Shown: in pieces, positions 24,931 through 33,734 of the stretch
Layout: each line of letters opens with the position of its first letter
Numbering within the stretch: position 1 is the stretch's first letter
Assembly: GCF_030646615.1 (NCBI RefSeq)
Contig: NZ_JAUSLG010000018.1
Location: 1 to 47,483 of the forward strand
Direction: 5' to 3'
DNA length: 47,483 nucleotides
Origin: Phenylobacterium sp.
GTDB taxonomy: Bacteria > Pseudomonadota > Alphaproteobacteria > Caulobacterales > Caulobacteraceae
The notes under the pieces: model-generated
Seen by the model: only the letters and a program-made list of their open reading frames with translations
Databases searched by the model: none
What the model was told of the DNA's origin: nothing
Position numbers and translations under genes: made by a program

Positions 24931-26202
24931 TCAGGCCCGGCCGAGGGTTTGCAGCGCCTGGACAAGCCGTTCGACCTCGGCCTGACGGGTGAACAGGCTG
25001 ACCGTCGCCCGCACGCAGGAGCCGCTGGCCAGGCCGTGCCGGGCGACAGTGAAGACGCCGAAACGCTCCAGCAGGAGCCTGGCCAGCTCATTGTTCTGGG
25101 CCGGCGTCGTCTGTCCCCGCAGGCGGAAAGCGCCCAGGGCCGAGCCCAGCCGGTCATCCTCCGGCGTCAGGACCTGCAAGCCCTGAACACCGCGCAGGGG
25201 CTCGGTCCAGAGGCGACGCAGATGGGTCAGCCGCGCGGCCTTGGCCGGCGCGCCAATGGCCTCATGGAAGTCGAGCGCATCCTCCATGGCCAGATAGGCG
25301 GCCATGTTCGAGGTGCCGGTGTGGACCCGCAGGCGGACGTCTTCGGGATGGTGATCGTCGATCCCCATGAAGGGGTCGATGTCGGGGATGCGGGGCTTGG
25401 CGATGTAGAGCACGCCCACGCCGATGGGCGCGCCGATCCACTTGTGGCCGTTCAGGCCGACGAAATCGGCGCCTAGTTCCGGCAGTTTCGTCGCCACCTG
25501 CCCCCAGGCATGGGCGGAATCCAGGATCACATCGACCCCGCGCGCCCGCGCCAGGGCGGTGATCTGCGCCACCGGCAGTTGCAGGCCGTTGCGATGGCTG
25601 ACCTGGGTCAGCAGCATCAGCCGCAGCTTGGGGTTGGCGTCCAGGGCCGCGGCATAGGCGTCGATCAGGCCCTGGCGGGTGGCGGGTTCGGGCAGGTTGA
25701 TGCGAACCAGCTCGGCGCCCCGGCGATCCCGCAGCCAGGCCATGGCGCTCTGCATGGAGTCATAGTCGAGGTCGGCGATCAGCACCTGGTCGCCGGGCTT
25801 CAGCCGGTTGTAGCCGCCGATCAGGGCCTGCAGGGCCTCGGTGGCGCCGCGGGTGAAGGCGATCTCCTCCGGCTCCACCCCCAGATTGGCGGCCACCCGG
25901 GCGCGGATCCTGGCCAGGTCGCCGCCATACTCCCGGCGCGAATAGTAGGAGTTGCGGCGATTGACCATCGCCTGGTGGCGCTCATAGGCCGCCAGGACCG
26001 GGCGGGCCATGATCCCCCAGTTGCCGTTCTCCAGCTGGATCACGTCGGAGGCGACGTCGTACTGGGCGGCGATCCCCGCCCAGTACGTCTCGTCGGCGGC
26101 CATGACGATCCCCCCCGCGGGGACGGGGCCGGCCAGGGCCTTTGAGCCTGCGCCCAGGGCGAGGCCCGCGGCGACCACGCCCCGGCGGGTGAGTTTCGTC
26201 AT
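24931..26202 (-). CDS. Tat-exported class V PLP-dependent enzyme (IPN epimerase-like)
   Basis: The 423-residue protein has a twin-arginine signal (LTRRGVVAAGLALGAG, cleavage near ALAGP, about residues 1-25) followed by a fold-type I class V aminotransferase domain. The PLP lysine is in FVGLNGHKWIGAPIGVGVLY, the cofactor Asp and His are in VILDSAHAWGQV, and the phosphate-binding part is in FTRGATEALQALIGGYNR. The relatives are isopenicillin-N epimerase-like or cysteine-desulfurase-like enzymes. PLP enzymes need their cofactor before export, which suits the folded-protein Tat route. It begins 12 bases after the TonB-receptor stop, so the two are co-transcribed. A transported amino-acid-like ligand is a reasonable inference. 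Confidence 0.88.
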   Translation of the reverse strand: MTKLTRRGVVAAGLALGAGSKALAGPVPAGGIVMAADETYWAGIAAQYDVASDVIQLENGNWGIMARPVLAAYERHQAMVNRRNSYYSRREYGGDLARIRARVAANLGVEPEEIAFTRGATEALQALIGGYNRLKPGDQVLIADLDYDSMQSAMAWLRDRRGAELVRINLPEPATRQGLIDAYAAALDANPKLRLMLLTQVSHRNGLQLPVAQITALARARGVDVILDSAHAWGQVATKLPELGADFVGLNGHKWIGAPIGVGVLYIAKPRIPDIDPFMGIDDHHPEDVRLRVHTGTSNMAAYLAMEDALDFHEAIGAPAKAARLTHLRRLWTEPLRGVQGLQVLTPEDDRLGSALGAFRLRGQTTPAQNNELARLLLERFGVFTVARHGLASGSCVRATVSLFTRQAEVERLVQALQTLGRA

Positions 26203-26214
26203 GGCCGGGCGCCC

Positions 26215-28608
26215 TTAGAAGCTGGTGTCGAGGCGCAGGTAGTACATCGCCCCATTGGTGTCGTAGGGCGAGTTCCGCGAGTAGACGAGCCCGCGGCTGG
26301 CCTGGAACACCGCCTCGTCGGGATAGGAGTCCAGCACGTTCTCGGCCCCGATCCGGATGGTGACGAACTCCGACGGGGCGTAGCTCAGCGCCAGGTCGAA
26401 GAAGGTCATCGCCCCGAAGTCCTGGAAGATGTCACCGGTGGCGTTGCCGGTGGAGTCCGTCCAGGAGCCGTAGTAGCGCATGCGCCCCAGGACCTCGAAC
26501 GGCCCAACGCCATAGGTGGCCGAGGCGGTCGCATTGTGCTGCGGCCGGGACTCCTCGAACAGGCGCTGCTGGGTCGGATTGGCGGCGATGGAGCCGGCCG
26601 TGACCTCGGTCTGGTTGTAGTTATAGGCGCCCGTCAGGTTGAGCCGGCCCGGCCCCAGGTCGCGGTCATAGGCGCCCACCACATCGACGCCGCGGGTGCG
26701 GGTGTCGAAGTCGTTGGCGAACCAGCTGATGCGGGTGAAGGCCGAGGCGCCGGGTACGCCGGCCGCCACCAGCTGGGCGCGGATGGCCGGGGTCACGGTG
26801 ACAGCGGCCGAAGACGAGAAGCGGTCGCTGACATCGATCTGATAGGCGTCGATGGAGCCGGAGAAACCCAGGTCGGTGCGCCAGGTCAGGCCCGCGGTGA
26901 GGGTCTCGGAGGTTTCCGGCTCCAGAGGCTCGGCGCCCAGGAACGCCGCCACCGGATTGGTCGGCGACAGGCGGCCCGAGGTGAAGAGCTGCAGGGTCAC
27001 CGTGTCCAATCCTTGCGAGGTGCTGGTGGAGTTCAGCTGGCCCGGCGTGGGGGCGCGGAAGCCGCTCGACCAGGCGCCGCGCAGCGCCAGATTGTCGGTC
27101 AGGGCGTAGCGGCTGGCGATCTTGCCGTTCACCGTGTCGCCGAACTCCGAGAAGTCCTCATAGCGGAGCGCGCCGCCCAGGCTCCAGGCTTCCGTCAGCT
27201 GGGCCTCGACATCCACATAGGCGGCGTAGCTTTCCTGCTCCCATTCGCCCGCCTGGATGTCGCTGAAGCCCGGGAAGCCGTTGGAGGCCGGCGCCAGGCC
27301 AAAGGCCGCGCCGGGGCCGACCGCATAGGACTCAGGGTCGCCCGGGCGGATCGCATAGATCTCAACGCGGCGCTCGGCGCCGAAGGCGAGGTTCAGCGGC
27401 GCGGCCAGGGCGCCGATATCCATGCGGTAGACCGCATCGGCGTTCAGGTTGAACTCCGACTGCACCAGCCGGCCCAGATCGAAATCGGTCGGGCTGTTGG
27501 GGCCGAGCGACGCGTTGACGGTGTTGTTGAGGGAGAAGGCCGTGTCGTTGCGCCCATAGGCGGCGCTCAGATCCCAGGTGAAGTCCCCCGTCACGTCCCG
27601 GAAGCCGGCCAGGGTCTGATAGTCCTGGGACTCGACGCCCTCGATGGGGGTGAAGCCGGCGGGATAGATGCTGCGAAGGTCAAAGCCCGGGAAGGCCGCA
27701 GTGACGCCATAGATGCCGGGATTGGCCGCGGGGTTGCGCCAGTTGATGTCGTTGACGCCCTCGGTCTCGGTATAGGTGACAAAGCCATAGAACTCGCCGG
27801 CCGCGCCGGTGTCGACCACCGTATTGAGGCCGAGCGCACGGGTCTCCAGGTCGGGATTGCCCCAGCGTTGCACCGGGTCGGGGACCTCCAGAGTCGGGTT
27901 GGCCGCCTGGAAATCGATGGCGTCCTGCCGCTGGCGGGAGCGCGAGGTGGCCTCGGCGTCCGACCATTCGGCGGTCAGGTTGAAGTTGGCCGAACCGATC
28001 TCGACGCCGGCCTGCACGCCGGCGCGATAGGTCACGCCGTCGCCTTCGGCGAATTGCCCAGCCTGGGCGAAGCCGCGCACGCCCGGCTGGTCATTGAGGA
28101 TGATGTTGATGACCCCGGCGATGGCGTCGGAGCCATATTGGGCCGAAGCGCCGTCCCGCAGCACCTCGATCCGCTTCACCGCATAGGAGGGGATCTGGGC
28201 CAGGTCAGCCCCTTGCGCGCCCCGCGATCCCAGGAAGGCCGAGCGGTGGAAACGCTTTCCGTTCACCAGGACCAGGGTCTGGTCAGGCGACAGGCTGCGC
28301 AGGGTGGCGGGACGCACGAACTGCAGACCATCGGAGGTCGGCAGGCGCTGCACGATGAAGGAGGGAATCTGCTGCGCCAGGTTCTCGCCGAGCTGGGCGG
28401 TGGCCGAGGCCTGGATCATCTCTTCAGACAGGACATCGACGGGGGCGAGGGTCTCGAACTGGGTTCGACCCAGCTCCCGTGTCCCGGTGACGATGACTTC
28501 ATCCACCGTGGAGGCGTCGTCCGCGGCGGCCTGCCCCGTCAGGGGGCCCATGGCCAGAGTGAAAGCCGCCGTCGCCAAAAGACCGCGCTTGAGACCGTTC
28601 CGATACAT
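26215..28608 (-). CDS. TonB-dependent receptor
   Basis: This is an outer-membrane active transporter of 797 residues. A signal peptide (GLLATAAFTLAMGPLTGQAAA, about residues 9-29) precedes a TonB-box-like VDEVIVTGTR. The plug domain follows, with ENLAQQIPSFIVQRLPTSDG, TLVLVNGKRFHRS and the hallmark RIEVLRDGASAQYGSDAIAG. The beta-barrel ends in the C-terminal aromatic signature YYLRLDTSF. The ligand is unknown; the receptor is not of the siderophore subgroup. No Fur-like palindrome precedes it. It heads a unit with the Tat-signal PLP enzyme, with amino-acid racemase further down, which points to uptake of an amino-acid or peptide derivative (inference). Confidence 0.93.
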   Translation of the reverse strand: MYRNGLKRGLLATAAFTLAMGPLTGQAAADDASTVDEVIVTGTRELGRTQFETLAPVDVLSEEMIQASATAQLGENLAQQIPSFIVQRLPTSDGLQFVRPATLRSLSPDQTLVLVNGKRFHRSAFLGSRGAQGADLAQIPSYAVKRIEVLRDGASAQYGSDAIAGVINIILNDQPGVRGFAQAGQFAEGDGVTYRAGVQAGVEIGSANFNLTAEWSDAEATSRSRQRQDAIDFQAANPTLEVPDPVQRWGNPDLETRALGLNTVVDTGAAGEFYGFVTYTETEGVNDINWRNPAANPGIYGVTAAFPGFDLRSIYPAGFTPIEGVESQDYQTLAGFRDVTGDFTWDLSAAYGRNDTAFSLNNTVNASLGPNSPTDFDLGRLVQSEFNLNADAVYRMDIGALAAPLNLAFGAERRVEIYAIRPGDPESYAVGPGAAFGLAPASNGFPGFSDIQAGEWEQESYAAYVDVEAQLTEAWSLGGALRYEDFSEFGDTVNGKIASRYALTDNLALRGAWSSGFRAPTPGQLNSTSTSQGLDTVTLQLFTSGRLSPTNPVAAFLGAEPLEPETSETLTAGLTWRTDLGFSGSIDAYQIDVSDRFSSSAAVTVTPAIRAQLVAAGVPGASAFTRISWFANDFDTRTRGVDVVGAYDRDLGPGRLNLTGAYNYNQTEVTAGSIAANPTQQRLFEESRPQHNATASATYGVGPFEVLGRMRYYGSWTDSTGNATGDIFQDFGAMTFFDLALSYAPSEFVTIRIGAENVLDSYPDEAVFQASRGLVYSRNSPYDTNGAMYYLRLDTSF

Positions 28609-28712
28609 CTTCTATCCCCGATTCGTGGTCGAGCTCTCTCGACCGGGCCGCTCTGAACCGGGGGGATGACAAGCCCGCGACGGGGCGATGAAGTTTTGGG
28701 GAGTCGGGGTAA

Positions 28713-28736
28713 CGGGGACAGGCGAACCTGTCCCCG
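28713..28736 (-). terminator. Stem-loop with UUCG loop after glutathione peroxidase
   Basis: CGGGGACAGG-TTCG-CCTGTCCCCG (minus strand) is a perfect 10-base-pair stem closed by a TTCG loop, 6 bases past the glutathione peroxidase stop codon. The following bases are GTTACCCC, with no T-run. It is probably the transcript end or a protective 3' hairpin. Confidence 0.55.
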
Positions 28737-28742
28737 ACGTGT

Positions 28743-29219
28743 CTAGAGGGCGGCTTCGACGGCGCCGACAACCTCTGGATCCATGGGTTCGGTGCGCGGA
28801 CCGAAGGCGCGGATCAGCCGGCCATCCTTGCCCACCAGAATCTTGTGGAAGTTCCAGGCCGGGTCGGCGGATTCGCCGAGTTCGGCCTTGGCCCATTGAT
28901 AGAAGGGATGGGCCGTTTCGCCCTTCACGTCGGTCTTGGCCGTCAGGGGGAAGTCGACGCCGAAGGTGGTCGCGCAAAACTCCGCGATCTCGGACTCAGT
29001 CCCGGGCTCCTGTCCGGCGAACTGGTTGGAGGGGACCCCGAGCACCACCAGACCCTTGTCGCGATAGTCGCCATAGAGCTTTTCAAGCCCCTCATACTGC
29101 GGCGTCAGTCCGCACTTCGAGGCGGTGTTGACCACCAGGACGACCTTGTCCTTGAAGGTGGTCAGCGGCAGCTCGCCCCCGTCGATGGCTTGGAAGGCGA
29201 AGTCATAGGCGTCGGCCAT
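28743..29219 (-). CDS. Glutathione peroxidase family (thiol peroxidase)
   Basis: The 158-residue enzyme reduces hydroperoxides with glutathione or thioredoxin. It has the thioredoxin-like fold with the peroxidatic cysteine in VVNTASKCGLTPQYEGLE (Cys, not selenocysteine). Next is the Gln in VPSNQFAGQEPG, the potential resolving Cys in EFCATTFG, and the Trp-Asn pair in PAWNFHKILV, completing the catalytic Cys-Gln-Trp-Asn set. It lacks a signal peptide, so it is cytoplasmic. It has its own 57-base upstream gap from the PepSY gene and a stem-loop after its stop. Confidence 0.95.
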   Translation of the reverse strand: MADAYDFAFQAIDGGELPLTTFKDKVVLVVNTASKCGLTPQYEGLEKLYGDYRDKGLVVLGVPSNQFAGQEPGTESEIAEFCATTFGVDFPLTAKTDVKGETAHPFYQWAKAELGESADPAWNFHKILVGKDGRLIRAFGPRTEPMDPEVVGAVEAAL

Positions 29220-29276
29220 GGGGCGCTCCTGATGGACAGGACCCCAGCCTAGGCGAGGTCGGCGGTCATCGAAAGC

Positions 29277-30515
29277 TCAGGCCTGCAGGAAGACCGACGG
29301 GATCAACAGAAAGCCGATGATCACCAGGATCAGGGCGGGCCACCGCCAGACCCCCATGCCGGCCCAGCTCACCGCCAGGGCCGGTCCCCAGCGCCGCTCC
29401 CGCCGTTCGGCCCGGATCAGGCGCAGGGCGTAGATGGCCACCCCTGACACCGACAGTCCGGTGAGCGCCAGGCCGAAAAGGAACCAGATGATCCTGGTGG
29501 TCAGCCCGCCCCAGGTTCCGAAGTGCAGCGGGTCAGCCGCTTCCGACAGTCGCTGGTGCAGGTTCAGATCCCGCGCGTCGGTGGTCAGGAGAACCTCGCC
29601 GGTGTCGGCCTCGGCCCACACGGCGTTGGCCCTGGCGCGCACCAGGATCGCCTTGTCCTGCCCCTGCAGGACGAAAGCGCCGGACTTGGCGGTGGGAAAC
29701 AGGATCCGTTCGATCCTCAGTTCGGGATTGGCGATCTGTGCGGCGGTCAGGGTTTGCGGCAGGCGCCTGGCCAGTCCGGCCATGTCCTGGCCGCTCGCCT
29801 CGACCTCGGCCGAGGGCAGGTTCGGCGCGCGGAACGCCGTCTGTTCCGCCAGATACCAGAGCGCAGTGAGGATCATCAGCACGACGAACCACAGGCTCCA
29901 CAGGCCCGCCAGCCGATGAAAGTCGCCCAGGGCGGTGCGCAGATCATTGAGCCGGATGGGCTTCAGAAAGCCCCGCCACCACTTCTTGTAGACGACAAAG
30001 GACGTGACGAGGCTGATCGCCAGCAGGAAGGACAAGGACGATACGATCGGCACGCCGATGGCCACCGGCATCATCAGATGCCGATGCATGTTGCGCAGGA
30101 TGCGCTGGGCGCTGACCCAATGACCTTCGCCCTGAAACGCCCCTGTCGTCGGGTGGGCGTAGACGAAGGAGAGGCCCCCGTCGGGGGCCTCCAGGATCGC
30201 GGTGGCGGCGAACCACGGATCTGTCGGGCCTTCCAGGCTGATGACCCGCCCCTCTCCCGCCTGCGCCGCCGCCGTGCGCGCCACCGCAGCCCAGTTGACC
30301 TCAGTCGAGACGGTGGCCGGATCGACCCGCATGGCGGGACGCAGCAGCCAGTCGATTTCGGAGCTCAGGGTCGCCAGGGTTCCGGTGAGCAGGATGAAGC
30401 TCAGCAGGATGGAGAACTTCAGCCCGGCCCACTGGTGGACCTCCCACCAGACCCTGGAGACCTTTTTCCGGGGGCGCGGCCTCGCGAGAGGCCTGCCTTC
30501 GTCGACGGCTACCAC
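29277..30515 (-). CDS. PepSY-associated membrane protein, iron-reductase-like
   Basis: The 412-residue protein fits the PepSY-associated transmembrane family, which includes siderophore-linked ferric reductases of the FsrB/PiuB type. It has four main helices: FSILLSFILLTGTLATLSSEID near the start, LSFLLAISLVTSFVVYKKWW, WSLWFVVLMILTALWYL and WFLFGLALTGLSVSGVAIYA. Conserved heme-ligand-like histidines are in VWWEVHQWAGL, RNMHRHLM, DFHRLAGLW and the C-terminal half. Two PepSY-type periplasmic domains lie between helices. Its GTG start overlaps the siderophore receptor's stop by 7 bases, so they are translationally coupled. Reductive iron release from the imported siderophore is the expected job (inference from context). 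Confidence 0.87.
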   Translation of the reverse strand: MVAVDEGRPLARPRPRKKVSRVWWEVHQWAGLKFSILLSFILLTGTLATLSSEIDWLLRPAMRVDPATVSTEVNWAAVARTAAAQAGEGRVISLEGPTDPWFAATAILEAPDGGLSFVYAHPTTGAFQGEGHWVSAQRILRNMHRHLMMPVAIGVPIVSSLSFLLAISLVTSFVVYKKWWRGFLKPIRLNDLRTALGDFHRLAGLWSLWFVVLMILTALWYLAEQTAFRAPNLPSAEVEASGQDMAGLARRLPQTLTAAQIANPELRIERILFPTAKSGAFVLQGQDKAILVRARANAVWAEADTGEVLLTTDARDLNLHQRLSEAADPLHFGTWGGLTTRIIWFLFGLALTGLSVSGVAIYALRLIRAERRERRWGPALAVSWAGMGVWRWPALILVIIGFLLIPSVFLQA

Positions 30516-32605
30516 GCCCGGGACAGCTCGAGGAAGACCGACCGCGGGGCGCCGGGGAAGTGGCCGGTGCGGTCCGTGAAGCCCGACGCCGCATAGACCT
30601 CGTCGGTCAGGTTGTCAATCCGCAGCAGGGTCCGCCAGGGGCCGCGCGTATAGATGATCGAGGCGTCGAAGACGAGATAGGGCCGCACCTTCTGGTCCGA
30701 GAGCGAGCGCCGCACGTCCACATAGTCGCCGCCCAGGGCGACGGCGAGACCGAGGTCCGGGAACTGGTAGCGAGTCCAGAAGCCGACCGTGTGCTCCGGG
30801 GCGTTGGCGAAGCGGTCGCCAACGCTGTTGGTCACGGCGGTGCGCCCGTTGTCGGCCGTGATGCGGGTGTCGTTATAGGCATAGGAGGTCGTCACGACCC
30901 AGTTGGGCGTGACATCGGCGGCGACATCGATCTCGAGGCCCTTGCTGGTGATCTCGCCGAAGGCCACGAGGTCGTTCACCCCGTCACCCCCGACATCGCC
31001 CCGGGGGTCGGCCTGCAGGATGTTGGTCCTGGTGATGTGATAGACCGCCGCGCCGCCTTGCACGCGGCCGCCCATGAGCTCCGTCTTCAGGCCCCCCTCG
31101 AACATCTCGCCCTCGGTGGGGTCGAAGGGGCCGCCGGCCAACGGCGTCTGGTTGGCGGAGCCCTGTGGCTCGAAACTCTGCGCCCATTGGCCATAGACCG
31201 AGACGTCAGGCCGGACCCGATAGACCAGGCCCGTACGCCAGGTCAGGGCCTCATCCTCGAAGCCCGCGGCGCCGGAGACATCTTCGAAGCTGTCATAGCG
31301 GGCGCCCACTGTCCCGATGAGGTTTCCGACCGTCGCCTCATAGAGCAGGTAGCCCCCTGCCCGATCTGACTCGGTCAGCGAGACGGTGTAGGCCGGCAGC
31401 GCGTAATTGCTGACCGGCGTAACGTCATAGACGGGATTGAACAGGCTGAGCGGCGTCGGGGCGGTGGCGCTCGTCACAAAGGTCCCATTGACGCCGCGGC
31501 TCTGGAACTCAAGGTCGTTGGTGAACCAGTCGGCGCCGGCCAGCAGGCGGCTCTCCACCCCCGCCAGATCGAAGGTCCAGATCAGATTGGCGCCCGCCGA
31601 CCAGTTGGACTGGTCCCGGACCTGATCTCGGTACTGCCGTCGCGACGTATCGAGCACCCCGTCGCCGTCGGTGTCGGCCAGGCCAAAGGGCTCATGGTAT
31701 TTCTGGGTCTCCAGGCCCTCGGTGTAGCGGAGCGCGGCGTTGAGGGTCAGGGAGTCGCTGACCTGCGCCGCCCAGCTGGCCTGCACGACGCTGGCCTCGA
31801 GCCGCAGGAAGTCGTCCGGCTCGTTGTGGTTCCAGCGACGGTCGGTGAGGAAGACGCCCAGATTGTCGGTCGGCACGCCCCGCAGACGGTTCCCCGGCAG
31901 GTTCTGATCATAATAGGTGGCCTGCAGATTCAACTCACCCACCGGCAGGTCGAACTTCAACCCCCCATCCAGGATCAGGATTTCGGAGCGCGCGTTCACC
32001 CGCGGCGTATTCTGTTCCTCATAGAAGGCGCCCAGGCGCCCGGCGACGCCCTCCGCCGGCAAGGCGCCGTTAATCTCGGCCGACGCCCCGTAACGGGCCT
32101 CGGTCCCGACCACCGCGGACACCTTGGCCGAGAAGGGATCCTCGGCCTTCTTGGTCACATAGTTGAACAGCCCGCCCGGAGCGCCGGGGCCGTAGAGCAT
32201 GCCGGCGGGGCCCTTCAGGAACTCCACCCGCTCGACATTGAACAGTTGCGGCACCGAAAAGCCGGCATAGGGGTCGCCGCGAAGGCCGTCGAAGAAGATC
32301 TCCTCCTGGCGAAAGCCGCGGGCGGTGACGCCGGCATAGGAAAAGAAGCTGACCCCGGAAATGCTGCGGTATAGGTCCTGGGCGTCGCGGGCGCCCTGGT
32401 CGGCGATGAGTTCGGCGTTGATGACCTGGACCGCCTGGCTGGACTCAAGCGGCGGCGTGGGCAGGCGACCGACCTGCGCCTCCTGGCTCCGGTAGAGCTG
32501 CTGGGCGCGCCCCGTCACCACAACCTCGCTCACCTCGGCGTCCTGCGCCTGAACGCCGGAAGCCAGAGCGGTCAGGGCCGCCGAAATCATCAGAGTGCGC
32601 CGCAT
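30509..32605 (-). CDS. TonB-dependent siderophore receptor
   Basis: The 698-residue outer-membrane receptor starts at ATG 32605, behind a strong GGGGGA ribosome-binding site. Its signal peptide is MISAALTALASGVQAQ. TonB-box-like VSEVVVTGR is followed by a plug domain of the FhuA/FpvA siderophore type: SISGVSFFSYAGVTARGF, IFFDGLRGDPYAGF and the signature VEFLKGPAGMLYGPGAPGG. The barrel ends with the aromatic signature VFLELSRAW. The ligand is probably a ferric siderophore or another TonB ligand. The gene overlaps the PepSY membrane protein downstream, and two Fur-like palindromes lie within 100 bases upstream, consistent with iron control. Confidence 0.93.
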   Translation of the reverse strand: MRRTLMISAALTALASGVQAQDAEVSEVVVTGRAQQLYRSQEAQVGRLPTPPLESSQAVQVINAELIADQGARDAQDLYRSISGVSFFSYAGVTARGFRQEEIFFDGLRGDPYAGFSVPQLFNVERVEFLKGPAGMLYGPGAPGGLFNYVTKKAEDPFSAKVSAVVGTEARYGASAEINGALPAEGVAGRLGAFYEEQNTPRVNARSEILILDGGLKFDLPVGELNLQATYYDQNLPGNRLRGVPTDNLGVFLTDRRWNHNEPDDFLRLEASVVQASWAAQVSDSLTLNAALRYTEGLETQKYHEPFGLADTDGDGVLDTSRRQYRDQVRDQSNWSAGANLIWTFDLAGVESRLLAGADWFTNDLEFQSRGVNGTFVTSATAPTPLSLFNPVYDVTPVSNYALPAYTVSLTESDRAGGYLLYEATVGNLIGTVGARYDSFEDVSGAAGFEDEALTWRTGLVYRVRPDVSVYGQWAQSFEPQGSANQTPLAGGPFDPTEGEMFEGGLKTELMGGRVQGGAAVYHITRTNILQADPRGDVGGDGVNDLVAFGEITSKGLEIDVAADVTPNWVVTTSYAYNDTRITADNGRTAVTNSVGDRFANAPEHTVGFWTRYQFPDLGLAVALGGDYVDVRRSLSDQKVRPYLVFDASIIYTRGPWRTLLRIDNLTDEVYAASGFTDRTGHFPGAPRSVFLELSRAW

Positions 32606-32630
32606 AATATCCCCCGGGACGGCCACAATA

Positions 32631-32645
32631 TGCGACCGCTTCGCA
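32631..32645 (-). promoter_or_regulatory. Fur-like palindrome, copy 1
   Basis: TGCGACCGCTTCGCA reads TGCGA-N5-TCGCA. It lies 26 bases before the siderophore-receptor start codon. The same 15-base format recurs 60 bases further upstream. The half-sites TGCGA/TCGCA match what is usually seen in Caulobacterales iron-response boxes. Binding by Fur is an inference. Confidence 0.55.
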
Positions 32646-32690
32646 GTCGCATTGCTGCCTCAGTGATCAGGGGGCTGGCAAGTCAATTGT

Positions 32691-32705
32691 TGCGATTGCG
32701 TCGCA
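32691..32705 (-). promoter_or_regulatory. Fur-like palindrome, copy 2
   Basis: TGCGATTGCGTCGCA has the same TGCGA-N5-TCGCA layout as copy 1 and starts exactly 60 bases from it. It lies 86 bases before the receptor start and 19 bases before the Gfo/Idh/MocA stop codon at 32724. Two palindromes of identical format in one short promoter region argue against chance. Confidence 0.55.
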
Positions 32706-32723
32706 TCTCGACGCCATCAGGGA

Positions 32724-33644
32724 TCAGGCCGGCGAAAGCCCCTGCTCGACGGCCAGGGCCAGATCCAGAGCGCGGATCGCCTCATCGGCGGTCACTACGG
32801 GGCGCGGCGCCTCGCCGCGGACGGCGGCGAGGAAGGCCTCGATGCTGGCGCCCAGGGTGTCCTTGGCGGCCGGGGTCTCGGCGAAGTCCGGGTTCAGGGG
32901 GAAGCCGGTGGTGTTGCGGAATTCCCGGGTCAGGAAGTCGATCTCCAACTCCCCGGTGGGATAGACCAGCTTCATCGTCCGCCTGCGGGCCTCGGCCGCC
33001 CGGGAGACGTCGAAGATCGCCGTGAAGCCATCGTCGAAGGTGACCTCGCTGCGGGCGACATCCCAGGACTCGCTGTGCAGGATCGCGCCCTCGCCCTCGG
33101 CGGTGACCGGCGCGGCCTTGGAAAGCGCCAGCGCCAGGTCCAGGTCGTGGATCATCAGGTCCAGCACCACCGAGACGTCCAGGCTCCGCTCCGAGGGCGT
33201 GCCATGCCGCACGGCCTCCAGCCGCAGGGGCTGGGCGGGGATGTCGAACAGGCCCATCACCTGGAACAGGACCCGCTCCTGATGGCCGCAGGCGACAACC
33301 AGGTTGCGGCGGGCGGCCTCGGCGGCCAGGGCCTCGGCCTGGGCGACGTCTATGCCGATGGGCTTTTCCACATAGACGGACTTGCCGGCCTTGACCGCGG
33401 CCAGGGCCTGTTCGGTGTGCCAGGGCGCCGGCGAGGCCACCGTCACCACATCGACAGCGTCCAGAAAGGCGTCGAGATCGGTGAAGGCCCGGCCGCCCAG
33501 GGGCATGGCCAGGGCCGCCGCCCGCTCCGGATGGGGGTCGAGCACAGCGGCCAGGGCGACGCCGGGCAGGCGGGCATACTGCCGGGCGTGATAGGTCCCG
33601 AAAACGCCGGCGCCGATGACGCCGCCTCGCAGGGTCTCGCTCAT
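32724..33644 (-). CDS. Gfo/Idh/MocA-family oxidoreductase
   Basis: The 306-residue NAD(P)-dependent dehydrogenase has an N-terminal Rossmann domain (RGGVIGAGVFGTYHARQYAR), the family motif GKSVYVEKPIGID and the nucleotide-binding VTVASPAPWH. The C-terminal half carries LMIHDLDLALAL and the substrate domain with AEGEGAILHSESWDV. The sequence type is close to nucleotide-sugar (UDP-GlcNAc-type) dehydrogenases, but the substrate cannot be fixed. The gene ends just before the iron-regulated promoter region of the siderophore receptor, and its 5' side has 90 bases shared with the lipoprotein gene's stop. Confidence 0.9.
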   Translation of the reverse strand: MSETLRGGVIGAGVFGTYHARQYARLPGVALAAVLDPHPERAAALAMPLGGRAFTDLDAFLDAVDVVTVASPAPWHTEQALAAVKAGKSVYVEKPIGIDVAQAEALAAEAARRNLVVACGHQERVLFQVMGLFDIPAQPLRLEAVRHGTPSERSLDVSVVLDLMIHDLDLALALSKAAPVTAEGEGAILHSESWDVARSEVTFDDGFTAIFDVSRAAEARRRTMKLVYPTGELEIDFLTREFRNTTGFPLNPDFAETPAAKDTLGASIEAFLAAVRGEAPRPVVTADEAIRALDLALAVEQGLSPA

Positions 33645-33734
33645 ATCAACTCCGGCCTTTGCATAGCCGGCCGCCTACCATGATCCGCAAGGCGGACGCT
33701 ACAGCCCGGACGGCCCGCGCCGTCGCTCCAGACC

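Noticed and set aside
26536..28656. 706-codon plus-strand frame opposite the TonB receptor
   Set aside because: The receptor on the minus strand has a signal peptide, plug and C-terminal aromatic motif. The plus frame is Gly/Ala/Arg/Gln-rich and without domains.
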